Positions 53,427 through 63,706 of a stretch of 64,000 nt of DNA are shown in pieces (the first letter of the stretch is position 1; every line of letters starts with the position of its first letter). The notes under the pieces were generated by a model, which had not been told where the DNA came from, searched no databases, and saw nothing but the letters and a program-made list of their open reading frames with translations. The translations under genes and the position numbers were made by a program. The stretch is from assembly GCA_022495995.1 (NCBI GenBank), contig JAFEMH010001366.1, forward strand, positions 422,119 to 486,118, given 5' to 3'. Source of the DNA: Adenophora triphylla var. japonica (lineage: Eukaryota > Streptophyta > Magnoliopsida > Asterales > Campanulaceae).

Positions 53427-56400
53427 ATGATTAAGTCACCTTTTCCACCTGAACAAGCTTTTAGTCTTCATAAAGATATTGAGGCTACTGCCTATGGTAG
53501 TTTAAATAGTCTTGAAAATATTTCATTATCAGTTAAAGAATTTAATACTTTAGTTAAACTCCAGAATTATGCTAATACGTATTTGGTCTGTTTAGGTGAT
53601 CAATTTATATCACTAGAAAGAGAATTGATATCTCTTAAAGAGACAATTAATCAACAAATGAATCAACAAAGGGATATAATTGATCAAGTATATCAATTAA
53701 TTAAAGTTGATAAAGAAGAATCATGTTCATCTGTTCAACCAGATGTTCCCATGATTCAACCTCCTATCCAGGTGGAAGGATTTAAAATGGAGGATAATAC
53801 AAATGAGTTTGTTAAAATTTTAGAACAAAAGTTGAGAGATTTAAATCTCGGTGTCCTTTCTAAAGAAGGAACATCTAATCAGAATGAGTCTTCTGAAAAT
53901 GATGAGACTGAGATTGAGATTAAATCTGATTCCTCAGAAGGAAATGAGGAGATTAATCAATTAACCAATATGTTTGCTAATTTAAACACTAGTAATAATA
54001 TTAGTGAATTAAATCCTATTTATGCTCCTAAACCTCTTGATAAATATTATTATCAAAGGCCTTCGCCTCAAGATCTTCTTTTTGAAGAACCTGAGCCATT
54101 CCAGAATTCTTACTCTGGAAAAGCCATTTATGAATGGAATATTGATGGCTTGAATGATAAACAAATATTAGATGTAATACATAGAATAATAATGTATTCT
54201 ACTGTTTGTAAGCAGCATGGCAATAGTGATACTGCCATAGCTAATTTTGTTATAACTGGTTTTGTTGGCCAATTAAGAGGATGGTGGGATCACTATCTTA
54301 CTGAGCCACAAAAAATAGAAATAAGAAATCATAAAAAAGTGGTTAAAACTGAATCAGGTAGTACAATGGTTACTAATGAAGAAGATGCAGTGTATACATT
54401 GTGTCTAGCTATCCTACAACATTTTGTAGGAAGTACTATTCCCATAGCTGAGAAGTTGCATACACTTCTCCAAAATCTTAGATGTCCATCTTTAACCCAT
54501 TTTAGATGGTATAAAGATACATTTTTATCTAGGGTTTATCAATTAACAAATCCTAATTCAACCCATTGGAAATCTAAATTTATAGATGGCCTTCCTCATC
54601 TTTTTGCTGAAAAGGTTCGGCAATCTTTAAGGATGAAAAATGATGGTATAAATATTAATTATGCTGAATTAACTTATGGTCAACTAATTAGTAGTTGTAT
54701 AAATGAAGGATTAGCTTTATGTAATGATATTAAGCTAAAAAATCAATTGAAAAAACAAAAATTATCAGAAAAACACCAATTAGGTGAATTCTGTGAACAA
54801 TTTGCTTTTGATTTAGGAAAATCTTTAATTCCTGAGAAAAAGTTTAAAATAAATAAAAAACATAAAATTGTTTATAAGAAAAATAAATCTTTTAATAATA
54901 AAGAAAATTATTACGAAAATCCCCATAAAAAGAATTATAAAAGGCGTTATTATAAGACTAAACCTAAACAAAAAGGTAAAGCTTTTATGCCTAAAAATGA
55001 AAAAAGGAAAGCAAAAAAGCTTGAAATAAGTTGCCATAAATGTGGTAAAATTGGTCATTATGCTAACCAATGTTGGACTAAAAAAGCCCTTAATGAAATA
55101 GAAGATGAACAATTACGTTCACAATTAAAAAAGATAATGCTTGTTAATTCTGAAGATGAAGTAGAATTTTCTGATAATAATGAAAATTTCGAATTAGTAG
55201 AACTAACTTCTTCGGGGGAGGAAGAGTTAGAGAAAATTAATAAAAATAAAGATTGTCAATGTAATGAATTAAGTAACGAATTAAGTTATTGGAAATCTAT
55301 AATTGATATGCATGGATTAAATGTGTTAAATACTGATCAAGAAAACGCATTAAAAATGTTAGATACAATTAAGGATCCTATTTTAAAAGAAAAAATCCTT
55401 AAAACCTTAATTAAAGAGGAATTTCCTTTAATAGTTGAAGCGCCTTACCAATTAAGTGAGGTTTTACATAGATTTCAACAGTCTAATGTTAAAGAAACAC
55501 CTGTTTCTATTAATGATTTAAAAAGAGAAATAAATTTATTAAAATCTGAAATTTCTCAGATTAAAAATAATAATGAATCTTTATCAACAAGAATGACTTT
55601 GTTAGAAACAAAATCTCTTAAATTAAAAGAAATACAAGAGGATGCTTCTACAAGTAATAATGATCTTGCTTCTATTAGTAATACTGATTTAAAAGGATAT
55701 TTAAATCTTTTAGATCAAGTTACATCACAAAAATGGTTTGTGAAAATAACTCTAGTAATTAATAGAGATTTTATATTAGAAAATGAGATAGCACTCATTG
55801 ATAGTGGTGCTGATTTAAATTGTTTACAAGAAGGAATTATTCCTACTAAATATTTTTCAAAAACTACTCAATCTCTTACCCAAGCAGGAGGAGATAAATT
55901 AAGAGTAAAATACAAATTATCTGATGTTTATATTTGTAATCAAAATATTTGTTTACCTACTTCTTTTATTATGGTAAAAGATCTTACCCATAGAATTATA
56001 TTGGGAACTCCTTTTTTGCATAAAATTATGCCAATAATTAATATTGACCCAACAGGAATATCTACCATAATAGATGGTAAAAAAGTTATATTTGAATTTA
56101 TTACAGATCCTCATACCCGTATGCTTAATGAAGTAAGGGATATTCTTTTAAATAAAGAAAAACAATTATGTTTTCTTAAAGAAGAATTAGGAATTTTGAA
56201 TATTAATGAACAACTTAAACAGAGTAATATTCAAACTCAAATTAAATTGATTGAGCAACAATTTAATAATGAAATTTGCAATAATTTACCTAATGCGTTC
56301 TGGGATAGAAAGAAGCACTTTGTGTCTTTACCTTATATAGAAGGTTTTGATGAAAAACAAATACCTACTAAGGCTAGACCGGCTCAAATGAACCGAGAAT

Positions 56401-57656
56401 ATTTAGAATTATGCAAAAATGAGATTAATTCTCTTTTAGAGAAAAAATTAATAAGAAAATCTAAATCTCCTTGGAGCTGTACTGCTTTTTATGTAAACAA
56501 TGCAGCTGAAAAGGAACGTGGTGTTCCTAGATTAGTTATAAATTATAAACCACTTAATAAAGTGTTAAAATGGATTAGATATCCTATTCCTAATAAAAAG
56601 GATTTATTAGATAGATTAAATGAAGCTTTAATTTTTTCAAAATTTGATATGAAATCTGGATATTGGCAGATTCAAATTAGTGAATCGGATAGGTATAAAA
56701 CTGCCTTTACTGTTCCCTTTGGACATTATGAATGGAATGTAATGCCTTTTGGATTAAAAAATGCTCCTTCTGAATTTCAGAATATTATGAATGATATTTT
56801 CAATCCTTACACTGAATTTATAATTGTGTATATTGATGATGTTTTAGTATTTTCTAAAACAATTGAACAACATTTTAAACATTTGAAAATATTTAAAAAT
56901 TTGATAATTTATAATGGTTTGGTTGTTTCTGCACCAAAAATGAAATTATTTCAAACTCAAGTTAGATTTTTAGGTCATAATATTGATCAAGGAAAAATTA
57001 TTCCAATAGAAAGAAGTATTGAATTTGCTTCTAAATTTCCTGATGTCATAAATGATACAAAACAATTACAAAAATTTTTAGGAAGTCTAAATTATATTTC
57101 AGACTATTATGCTAATTTGGCTAAAGATACAGCTATATTGTATTCTAGATTAAAAAAGAATGCTAAACCCTGGACTGAAGAACATACTCAAGCAGTTAGG
57201 GTAATTAAATCTAAGGTTAAATGCTTACCTTGTTTATCTTTGGCAAATCCAAATTATTTTAAAATAGTAGAAACGGATGCTTCCGATATAGGTTATGGAG
57301 GTATTCTAAAGCAAGTAAATCCTGATAATTCAAAAGAAAATTTAGTAAGATTTACTTCGGGAAAATGGAATCCTACTCAGTTGAAATATTCAACTATAAA
57401 GAAAGAAATGCTTTCTGTAATCAAATGTATTTCAAAATTTCAAGATGATTTATTAAATCAAAAATTTTTACTGAGAATTGATTGTAGTTCAGTAAAATCC
57501 ATTATTGAAAAGGATGTAAAAAATCTTGTGTCTAAGCAAATTTTTGCAGGATGGCAAGCTCAATTATCTGCCTTTGAATTTGATATGCAATATATAAAAG
57601 GAGAAAATAACTCTCTTGCTGACTATTTAACAAGAGAATTTTTACAGGGAAAATGA
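53427..57656 (+). CDS. Viral polyprotein: coat - protease - reverse transcriptase - RNase H (1409 aa)
   Basis: Residues 1-95 are coiled-coil-like (FISLERELISLKETINQQ); an acidic stretch is at 155-185. The coat core, about 225-440, includes WNIDGLNDKQILDVI and GQLRGWWDHYL. A Lys-rich stretch leads to a CCHC knuckle CHKCGKIGHYANQC at 536-549. Aspartic protease motif DSGAD is at 792. RT runs about 985-1190 with FDMKSGYWQI, MPFGLKNAPSEFQ and YIDD at 1135-1138. RNase H begins near 1280 (ETDASDIGYGG) and ends ADYLTREFLQGK. There is no integrase and no movement-protein domain. The frame is uninterrupted; its stop overlaps the ORF 4 start (ATGA). Fusion of coat and pol in one ORF with MP kept separate is uncommon. 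Confidence 0.92.
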   Translation: MIKSPFPPEQAFSLHKDIEATAYGSLNSLENISLSVKEFNTLVKLQNYANTYLVCLGDQFISLERELISLKETINQQMNQQRDIIDQVYQLIKVDKEESCSSVQPDVPMIQPPIQVEGFKMEDNTNEFVKILEQKLRDLNLGVLSKEGTSNQNESSENDETEIEIKSDSSEGNEEINQLTNMFANLNTSNNISELNPIYAPKPLDKYYYQRPSPQDLLFEEPEPFQNSYSGKAIYEWNIDGLNDKQILDVIHRIIMYSTVCKQHGNSDTAIANFVITGFVGQLRGWWDHYLTEPQKIEIRNHKKVVKTESGSTMVTNEEDAVYTLCLAILQHFVGSTIPIAEKLHTLLQNLRCPSLTHFRWYKDTFLSRVYQLTNPNSTHWKSKFIDGLPHLFAEKVRQSLRMKNDGININYAELTYGQLISSCINEGLALCNDIKLKNQLKKQKLSEKHQLGEFCEQFAFDLGKSLIPEKKFKINKKHKIVYKKNKSFNNKENYYENPHKKNYKRRYYKTKPKQKGKAFMPKNEKRKAKKLEISCHKCGKIGHYANQCWTKKALNEIEDEQLRSQLKKIMLVNSEDEVEFSDNNENFELVELTSSGEEELEKINKNKDCQCNELSNELSYWKSIIDMHGLNVLNTDQENALKMLDTIKDPILKEKILKTLIKEEFPLIVEAPYQLSEVLHRFQQSNVKETPVSINDLKREINLLKSEISQIKNNNESLSTRMTLLETKSLKLKEIQEDASTSNNDLASISNTDLKGYLNLLDQVTSQKWFVKITLVINRDFILENEIALIDSGADLNCLQEGIIPTKYFSKTTQSLTQAGGDKLRVKYKLSDVYICNQNICLPTSFIMVKDLTHRIILGTPFLHKIMPIINIDPTGISTIIDGKKVIFEFITDPHTRMLNEVRDILLNKEKQLCFLKEELGILNINEQLKQSNIQTQIKLIEQQFNNEICNNLPNAFWDRKKHFVSLPYIEGFDEKQIPTKARPAQMNREYLELCKNEINSLLEKKLIRKSKSPWSCTAFYVNNAAEKERGVPRLVINYKPLNKVLKWIRYPIPNKKDLLDRLNEALIFSKFDMKSGYWQIQISESDRYKTAFTVPFGHYEWNVMPFGLKNAPSEFQNIMNDIFNPYTEFIIVYIDDVLVFSKTIEQHFKHLKIFKNLIIYNGLVVSAPKMKLFQTQVRFLGHNIDQGKIIPIERSIEFASKFPDVINDTKQLQKFLGSLNYISDYYANLAKDTAILYSRLKKNAKPWTEEHTQAVRVIKSKVKCLPCLSLANPNYFKIVETDASDIGYGGILKQVNPDNSKENLVRFTSGKWNPTQLKYSTIKKEMLSVIKCISKFQDDLLNQKFLLRIDCSSVKSIIEKDVKNLVSKQIFAGWQAQLSAFEFDMQYIKGENNSLADYLTREFLQGK

Positions 57657-58632
57657 CAACCCCTAATAGGGGAAGAGGTCGCGGTAATGGCCGTGGTCGA
57701 GGAAGGATACCTTATCAGTACAATCAGTACAATGAAGTACCAAATATTCCTATAATAGGATACAATATTCCTATGGCAATTAGGCCAATGTATCCAGTGA
57801 GGACAGGAAATATGCAGCAATCTGCACCTGTACCAAGTAAAAAGGAAGAGAAGGCTTCCACCTCATCATCCAACCAGATGGTATCTTATAAAGATATTGC
57901 CAATGCTGAGAATACTATGGAGCAAGAATATTATGAGAATCCCATCACTGAATTTGTGATGTATATTGAGGATGAGGACCTCAAAATTGCCAGAAATGAT
58001 GCCTGGTCAATTAAGACCAGATACCTCGAATCAAGAGGTTATCCCGGCCTCCATGGGCAAGCAAGGCCTAATCTGGAAATATTGCTCTTGGTTACTGAAT
58101 CAGTAACAATTTCTCATCACTACAATAGTAGTAGTGAAGAAAAATTTATAAATTACATTAAATGTCATATTAATAAAATTTTGCTCCCTAGAGAGTGGGG
58201 ACTGAATCCTAATGGGGATAAAGCGGCAAAAATTTTTGAAGGCCAATATGCCTATTTTAATTACTGGGATTATATCCAAGCGTTTTCAAAGGTTTTTTAC
58301 TATCAAAACCCCAAGAACAAACATTCTTGATTTTTCTCGATAAATCCAGAAATTTTGGATAAGCCAGTTCCTAATTGGTTTTATAACTGGTGGTCAAAAT
58401 TTGGCCCTTCTTTGGAAATTTTACCAAAGGAAATTGGGGATTTATATAATCCATGGTGTGACAATAGTCCTTTAGTTGCACAATTGCAAACGGAAAAATT
58501 AATTTATGGACAATGTCCTTTTATATTCTTTGCTAGATTTCAAATTCCATGGATATGGAGGTGGACAATTTCCATCGATTATGATGAGCTTGATATACCA
58601 ATTTTAAAAAGAAATTTCTTTTTTAAATGTAA

Positions 58633-58635
<3 letters not shown>
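57653..58635 (+). pseudogene. Viral ORF 4, RG-rich protein, stop-interrupted and truncated
   Basis: Begins at an ATGA overlap with the polyprotein. The first 18 residues are RG-rich (GRGRGNGRGRGR), suggesting RNA binding. A folded-looking part from about 95 to 220 contains NPITEFVMYIEDEDLKIARN and LLPREWGLNPNGDKAA. TGA at 58328-58330 ends it at 225 aa, but the same frame stays open and protein-like beyond it (WFYNWWSKFGPSLEILPKEI, FQIPWIWRWTISI) until the (TA)n border at 58636, where it is cut off. I do not recognise the family; it does not look like the transactivator (TAV) of caulimoviruses. Confidence 0.65.

Positions 58636-58685
<50 letters not shown>
58636..58685. repeat. (TA)n microsatellite at the virus 3' border
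   Basis: About 24 TA units, directly followed by segment R copy 2. Confidence 0.95.
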
Positions 58686-58687
<2 letters not shown>

Positions 58688-58819
58688 TATATTATATTAA
58701 ATAACCCTATATACTTTATAAATACTTTTGTTTAAAAAAAAGCAACACCATCCCAAGTTATCATCCTATATCGCACCACTCTTACTTTATTTTAGATTCT
58801 TTATTTTTATGATTAGTAA

Positions 58820-58915
<96 letters not shown>

Positions 58916-59131
58916 CTATAGTATAAATGAGGGATTGTCCTTACTACAGTTGTTTAAACAGTAGCAAGTGCCAAAATTTCTATTTCGCCCTCATATATTT
59001 GTCCCTTTCCCAATTTGCCCTTAAATTTTTTTATTTTTTTTAATTAAAGGAAAAGAAAAAAAAATGTCCTCGAACACGGGCTTATATTTAAAATAAAAGA
59101 CATATTGAAAACTAACAAAGGATAATCACGA
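58686..59131. repeat. Segment R, copy 2
   Basis: Repeats 48017-48465 (GATAT...TAAATAACCCTATATAC through (TTA)n to GATAATCACGA) with scattered substitutions. Beyond 59131 the sequences diverge. Confidence 0.9.
58824..58915. repeat. (TTA)n microsatellite
   Basis: About 30 uninterrupted units, counterpart of 48153-48250. Confidence 0.97.
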
Positions 59132-59745
59132 AATTTATATTTAAAAAAGAGGATTTTTTTTTCTTCAAAATTAATTTTGACAAAAAAACATATTGAAAGA
59201 TTAAAAAGAAAAATTAACAAAGGATAATTAAAAAATGTATATTTAAAAATAAAAGTTTTTTTTCTGTATCCAAATCAAATGAAAATAGTCTCTATTTAAA
59301 GAGGAAAAAAAATTATGAATTTTGGTGTAAATTTTTTTTTTAAAAAATTTAATTTATTATAAAATAATTTAGGTAAAAGAAATGGGTGAAAAATAAAAAT
59401 TGAAATCGAACCAGCCAATAGAAGTATGACAAGTGTCCAAACCAAAAAAAAAATAAACAAAATTGAGCTGCCTTTCATGACCTTCACGCGCCATTGTCGG
59501 TGCCTCCCCCACACGAGCCCTTGAAATGACGAAAATGCCCTTCATCAAAATGGTGACACGTGTCCAAATTTTCAAAAAATAATTAAAAAAAATTTGAAAC
59601 CTAATCACATCTTGCCATGTGTCTTTTAAGTCGGGTTTTTTTTGCAATTTTGCCATGGTATGAAAAGACTAAAATGCCCCTCAAAGCCTCTTTTATTACC
59701 ACAATCTTATTATTATATATAGATAGATAATACACAAATAAGTAA
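59132..59745. mobile_element. Remnant related to the Tourist-like family
   Basis: Shares CCAAATCAAATGAAA, AATTTTGGTGTAAATT and CCAATAGAAGTATGACAAGTG words with 1057-3473 and 21489-22162. Clear termini were not found. No gene. Confidence 0.45.
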
Positions 59746-60119
59746 ATCATACTTTTTTCATCCCACTCGAAATAATATTTTTGAAATGACATGAAAATTA
59801 GGAAAAAATAAATTAAGAAGAAGTGTTAGAGGATACCGACAAAGGTAGGTGTATTTGAAAGGGCACAATTGTCCTCCCCCTTCCGGTGTATACTTACAAA
59901 CTACACAGTTTTTTTATAGGGCGTTCCACTACAAAATACACACTTTTTAAAATTAAAATAGAGACTCACGTTTCATACTCACAATAGCATATTATTGCCT
60001 ATTCTACTTTCTCTCTCGTACCTCACTTTTCATACTCACAACATCTATTACACTAATACTTTTTCTTAATTTTTGTGAAAATAGTAAGTGTGTAGATTAT
60101 AGTGGGACGGAAGAAGTAT
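59746..60119. mobile_element. Stowaway-like MITE(s), degenerate
   Basis: A start-like CATACTTTTTTCATCCCACTCG at 59747 and a second, CCCCCTTCCGGTGTATACTTAC, at 59876 precede a single closing GTGGGACGGAAGAAGTA at 60119, suggesting one element and a fragment of another. Confidence 0.5.
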
Positions 60120-60769
60120 GGATTAATGCAATATATTGAAACTTGACTCCATTTGTTAGAAGGAAAAAATATACTAAAATTTTAATTTATCCCGTTTTAC
60201 TTAATGAAATTAATTTTGCCCTCCTATAAAAAAAATCTGGCTCCGCCACTGTTAGTGAAGTAGATATTGTGAATATTAAATGTGTGATAAGAGAGAAAGC
60301 GAGGTATGAAATATCAAGTAAAAGTTGTTGCAACGTGAACGGTAAGCTAGAAATTTTTGTAAAGATGGTCACATTTAATTTGGGAATAAATATGACAATT
60401 ACGAAATTCAAATTTATCATATAGTGCAATTTATACCCAAAATCAAAAGGGCCAAAGACTAATAAAATGATTATTTTTAGTAGCAAAATAACATTTATTT
60501 AAATTTGAAGGGGGTGAAAATGTCAACTTCCGAATTTGAAAGGGTCAAACATAAAGTATACACCAAAAAGTTTCATATCATAGGATGTTTTTATCATCCC
60601 CAATGTAGTATTTTTAAGGTACAAAATGGGGTCCACATAATCAAAAAATTTAGAGTGAAAAAGAGAGGTGATGAGTCACGTGAAGGAAATAACATAATTA
60701 CGTACAGGAACAAACGAGAAGGTGTCTCTTTGTTTTGTTTGTTACATTCAATTATTTTAGGACTATTAC
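60120..60769. other. Intergenic with a GGCGGAGCC-type MITE remnant
   Basis: TTTTGCCCTCCTATAAAAAAAATCTGGCTCCGCCACTG at 60213-60250 is one end of the family. The 109-codon + strand frame starting at 60505 has no recognisable domain and is taken as chance. No gene. Confidence 0.4.
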
Positions 60770-61494
60770 TAGGGATGACAATGGGATGGGTTTCGGGTCG
60801 AGTTCTTCATTTTTTAAACCCGCTTTTATATTGATCTATAATAACCCGAATCCGTCCCGCTCCATTTAACCTGTTACCCGAGCCCGTCCTGTTTAATCTG
60901 TCTCGATAATTATTTAAGTACTTTCTATAAAAACCGCAGCCTTGCTGGCTGGGCCGGCGAGCGCTCACATGCGCCCTCAAAACTATAAAAATAATTTTTT
61001 AATATATGTATAGATATATATATATATATATAACTCTAAATCAATACATAAGTTGGAAAGTGTTCCAGTGGTTAAGTGACGTGTAAAAGTTGTTGGGAAG
61101 CTTGGGTTCGATCCTTTGTATCAACATGTTTGTTTATTTTGACTTCCCTCCTCTTCATTTCATTTTTCAACCTTATTAAGGGCCTAATAATCTCAACCTT
61201 ATTAAGGGCCTAATAATCTCATTTTGCACAGGGCACCATAAATTATTGAAACGGGCCTGATAAAAACATCAATAATTCAAGGACCCCTCTAGTGATTTTA
61301 TATATATTCGAGATATTTAAGTAATTTTCTATAAGGTCTATAAGAGCAATTAAGTAATTTCCTATTTTTTCGGGGCTGGGTAAACCCGAGCCCTCCAGAA
61401 ACCCAGCGGGTTTTCAAATTTGCATCTCAAATCCGGCCTATTAGGAGCGGATTTTTTCGGGTTCGTGGCGGGTTCGAATTTTTTGCCATCCCTA
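60770..61494. mobile_element. hAT-like MITE, TAGGGATG ends, perfect 8-bp TSD
   Basis: TAGGGATGACAATGGG at the left and (reverse complement) TAGGGATGGCAAAAAATTCG at the right are flanked by ACTATTAC (60762-60769 and 61495-61502). The interior has GGGTCGAG/ACCCGAGCCC words. A tRNA-like piece (AGTGGTTAAGTG ... GGGTTCGATCC, 61063-61115) could be a nested SINE. A 20-bp direct repeat, CCTTATTAAGGGCCTAATAA, lies at about 61170-61215. Confidence 0.8.
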
Positions 61495-61502
61495 ACTATT
61501 AC

Positions 61503-61767
61503 CGTTTCAGATTTGGGGTTCGTAGTTTAATCGTACAACAGTTTCACTGAGCTAAAGGGAGTTATAGGGCGCAGATCGCATGTGAATTTTCATTTAACGA
61601 AAATGAAAAATTGAGTAGAGCGAAATGACTTAAATGCCACTAATGAGTAGATCAAATAAAAGTTATTGATATCATGATATGCAAATGAAAGGACGAGAAC
61701 GCCTGCACAAGGTCGAATAGCAGCGGCTCCGGTGGATCCAGATCCTTACTTTTCCCACGTTTCCTCT

Positions 61768-61798
<31 letters not shown>

Positions 61799-61839
61799 GC
61801 TTGGAGCCCAAGTTACCCCTCACCACCATTATTATTATT
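61503..61839. other. Intergenic, no gene seen
   Basis: Contains a long T-run broken by C (about 61768-61798) and no open frame of note. Confidence 0.4.
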
Positions 61840-62110
61840 TACTTCCTCCGTCCCGCCCGACGCTTTTACCATTTTGATTTGAAACACGTAAATTAAGAAA
61901 AGTGATGAGCTGAAGAGTTGCTGAAAGAGAAGAGCTGAGCGAATACGATAATGAGCCCCACAATTTAAGTATGCCAGAGGAAAAAGCTGAGTGATGTTGA
62001 CAAATGGAGTCTACATTTATTACCATTTTAGGAAAGATGAACTTCATCGAGATATCCATTTGAATAAAAAATTTGAATAAAAAGTGAAGATTCTGACGAC
62101 GAAGAGAGTA
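61840..62110. mobile_element. Stowaway-like MITE
   Basis: Opens TACTTCCTCCGTCCCGCCCG and closes TCTGACGACGAAGAGAGTA. Confidence 0.65.
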
Positions 62111-62639
62111 TTTATTTTACTCACAGTTATTTTTCCTGCCCCATTTGCCTACCATTTAATTGCATTCACTTTCAAGGTTCCTTTGACCTTTTGATTTCAA
62201 ACTATACGAATTCTTCAATAAGCGTTTTAGATATTCCGTCCCAAAAAAATGTTAATATTTTTTTTTAATTTGCTAATAATTTAAATGTCAAAAAAGTAAA
62301 ATAAAAAAATTGCTCTTAATTAAAAATTTCAAAAAAAATATTCAAATTTATTCTTGATTGATAAAGTCTGATATTTTATCTAAAAAATAATCGACTATGA
62401 GAGGACTCTTTGATCTGACGCGGAGCTAGAACATCGTAGGCCGTTTGACTCGCACGTGTATAGTGTATAGAGCCAGCTCTGCCACCATGATAAAATTCGA
62501 GGTTCCATCTCAATATCAATTAGATACGAGAAGTAACGCGTGATTTTTAAACATCGAGTACAATGCTTGTTTATTCTCGATGCAAAATAAATGATTTAAC
62601 AACGATAAATGCAAATTTGAATTGTTTTTAGATACTTAG
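62111..62639. other. Intergenic, dispersed-repeat fragment
   Basis: GAGGTTCCATCTCAATATCAATTAG...CTTGTTTATTCTCGATGCAAAATAA (62500-62590) is similar to 24160-24270. TA/T-rich otherwise; no gene. Confidence 0.35.
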
Positions 62640-63706
62640 GCTTCGTTTGTTTGGGGAAACGTTTTCCTCATTTTTCGGTGTTTGATAAGCACTGAAAAAT
62701 GGAGAAATTGTTTTCCGAAAAATATTTTTCCCCCTTTTCTAATTAAATGACTTACGAATTTTTAGTAAAACATTTTCGAAAAAATGGTAACAACCTCAAA
62801 CACCTAACTTTTCATATACCCCCACATTACCATTTACACACCCTACATCAACCACCTCGTACCACATCTCCTCATAAAAAAATTATTTATATTAAAATTA
62901 GATTTCCTACAATTCTCACTCCACCTCACCACCCCCACCTGCCGCCCTCGAGGTCAATTTTTTTTTTAATTACTGTTTAAAATTTATTTTTAACAACTTC
63001 TCACCCCTATTACTATAAACCTGCAGCCCCCCTTTATCGACGCGAATATTAAGCCGACTTGCGTTAAAATCAGTGAGCAATAAACAATTACCGACTGTAT
63101 TTAATTTACATTTCTGGGAAGGATTCTTACGATTTTAGTCCTGGTAATTTCATTTTGTCCGTAGGTATCTACTAAAGCATTTTCCGACTAAATAATAGCG
63201 TTAATTGGTTGGGCGGACTTGCGTTCAGTCCGAATTACCGACGGAATAGTCGCGTCCAGGTATTACCAACCAAAAATACCGGATGGACTCCGACGGAACC
63301 CGCGTCCGTCTGTGAATATAGGCATTATTCCAACAAAATCAGCTTTATCAGCCATTTTTCGTCACGTAATTTGGCAGCTTCTAGTAGTGCCCACTCCACT
63401 CCATCTCCACTCACCACCACCACCACCACCCACCGGCCTTCCCCCACTCCACTCACCACCACCACCCCGTACCCGCCCCTTCCCAGCTCGACTTACTCAC
63501 TCTAAATTGTGTTTTTATCGAAAAATATTTCGTCATTGAACACATGATTTTTTTTTTCGTTTTTTTTAAATGCAAACATTTTTCCTTACCAAACAAATTG
63601 AAAACATGTTTGATCTTATTTTCTGAGGAAAACATTTTCATTTATCGAAAAATATTTTAATCTTTAAATAATTTTTCGAAAGTATTTTACGCGAAACAAA
63701 CCTGAA
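62640..63706. mobile_element. MITE-like element with CGTTTGTTT ends and nested sequence
   Basis: The left end AGGCTTCGTTTGTTTGGGG and the right end (reverse complement) GACTTTCAGGTTTGTTTCGCG are imperfect inverted repeats related to 20507-21148. TTTTCCGAAAAA words lie inside. The middle (about 63020-63370) differs in composition and is probably a nested insertion. Proline/threonine-rich frames here are from CCACCACC repeats. Confidence 0.5.

Larger units (their letters stand above)
51629..58635 (+). mobile_element. Endogenous pararetrovirus (Caulimoviridae), near-intact, integrated at (TA)n
   Basis: A 7.0-kb block with (TA)n at both borders encodes, in order, a 30K-type movement protein, a 60-aa ORF, a coat-protease-RT-RNase H polyprotein and an RG-rich protein. 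No integrase and no LTRs are present, which separates it from Ty3 elements. ORFs 1-3 have no stops. Adjacent ORFs overlap by TAATG and ATGA, as in reinitiating caulimovirid mRNAs. The 3' end is truncated in ORF 4, and much of the viral intergenic region is missing or unrecognised. Codons are A/T-rich. Separate MP with fused CP-PR-RT-RH is unlike the classic caulimovirus plan; I do not assign a genus. Confidence 0.88.

Noticed and set aside
54825..55112. 95-aa minus-strand ORF inside the viral polyprotein
   Set aside because: Antisense shadow of the Lys/Asn-rich stretch ahead of the zinc knuckle.
51629..58635. A Ty3 LTR retrotransposon in place of a virus
   Set aside because: No LTRs and no integrase; a 30K movement protein and overlapping ORFs indicate a caulimovirid.
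60505..60834. 109-aa + strand ORF
   Set aside because: No recognisable domain, sits beside MITE remnants and runs into a hAT-like element.
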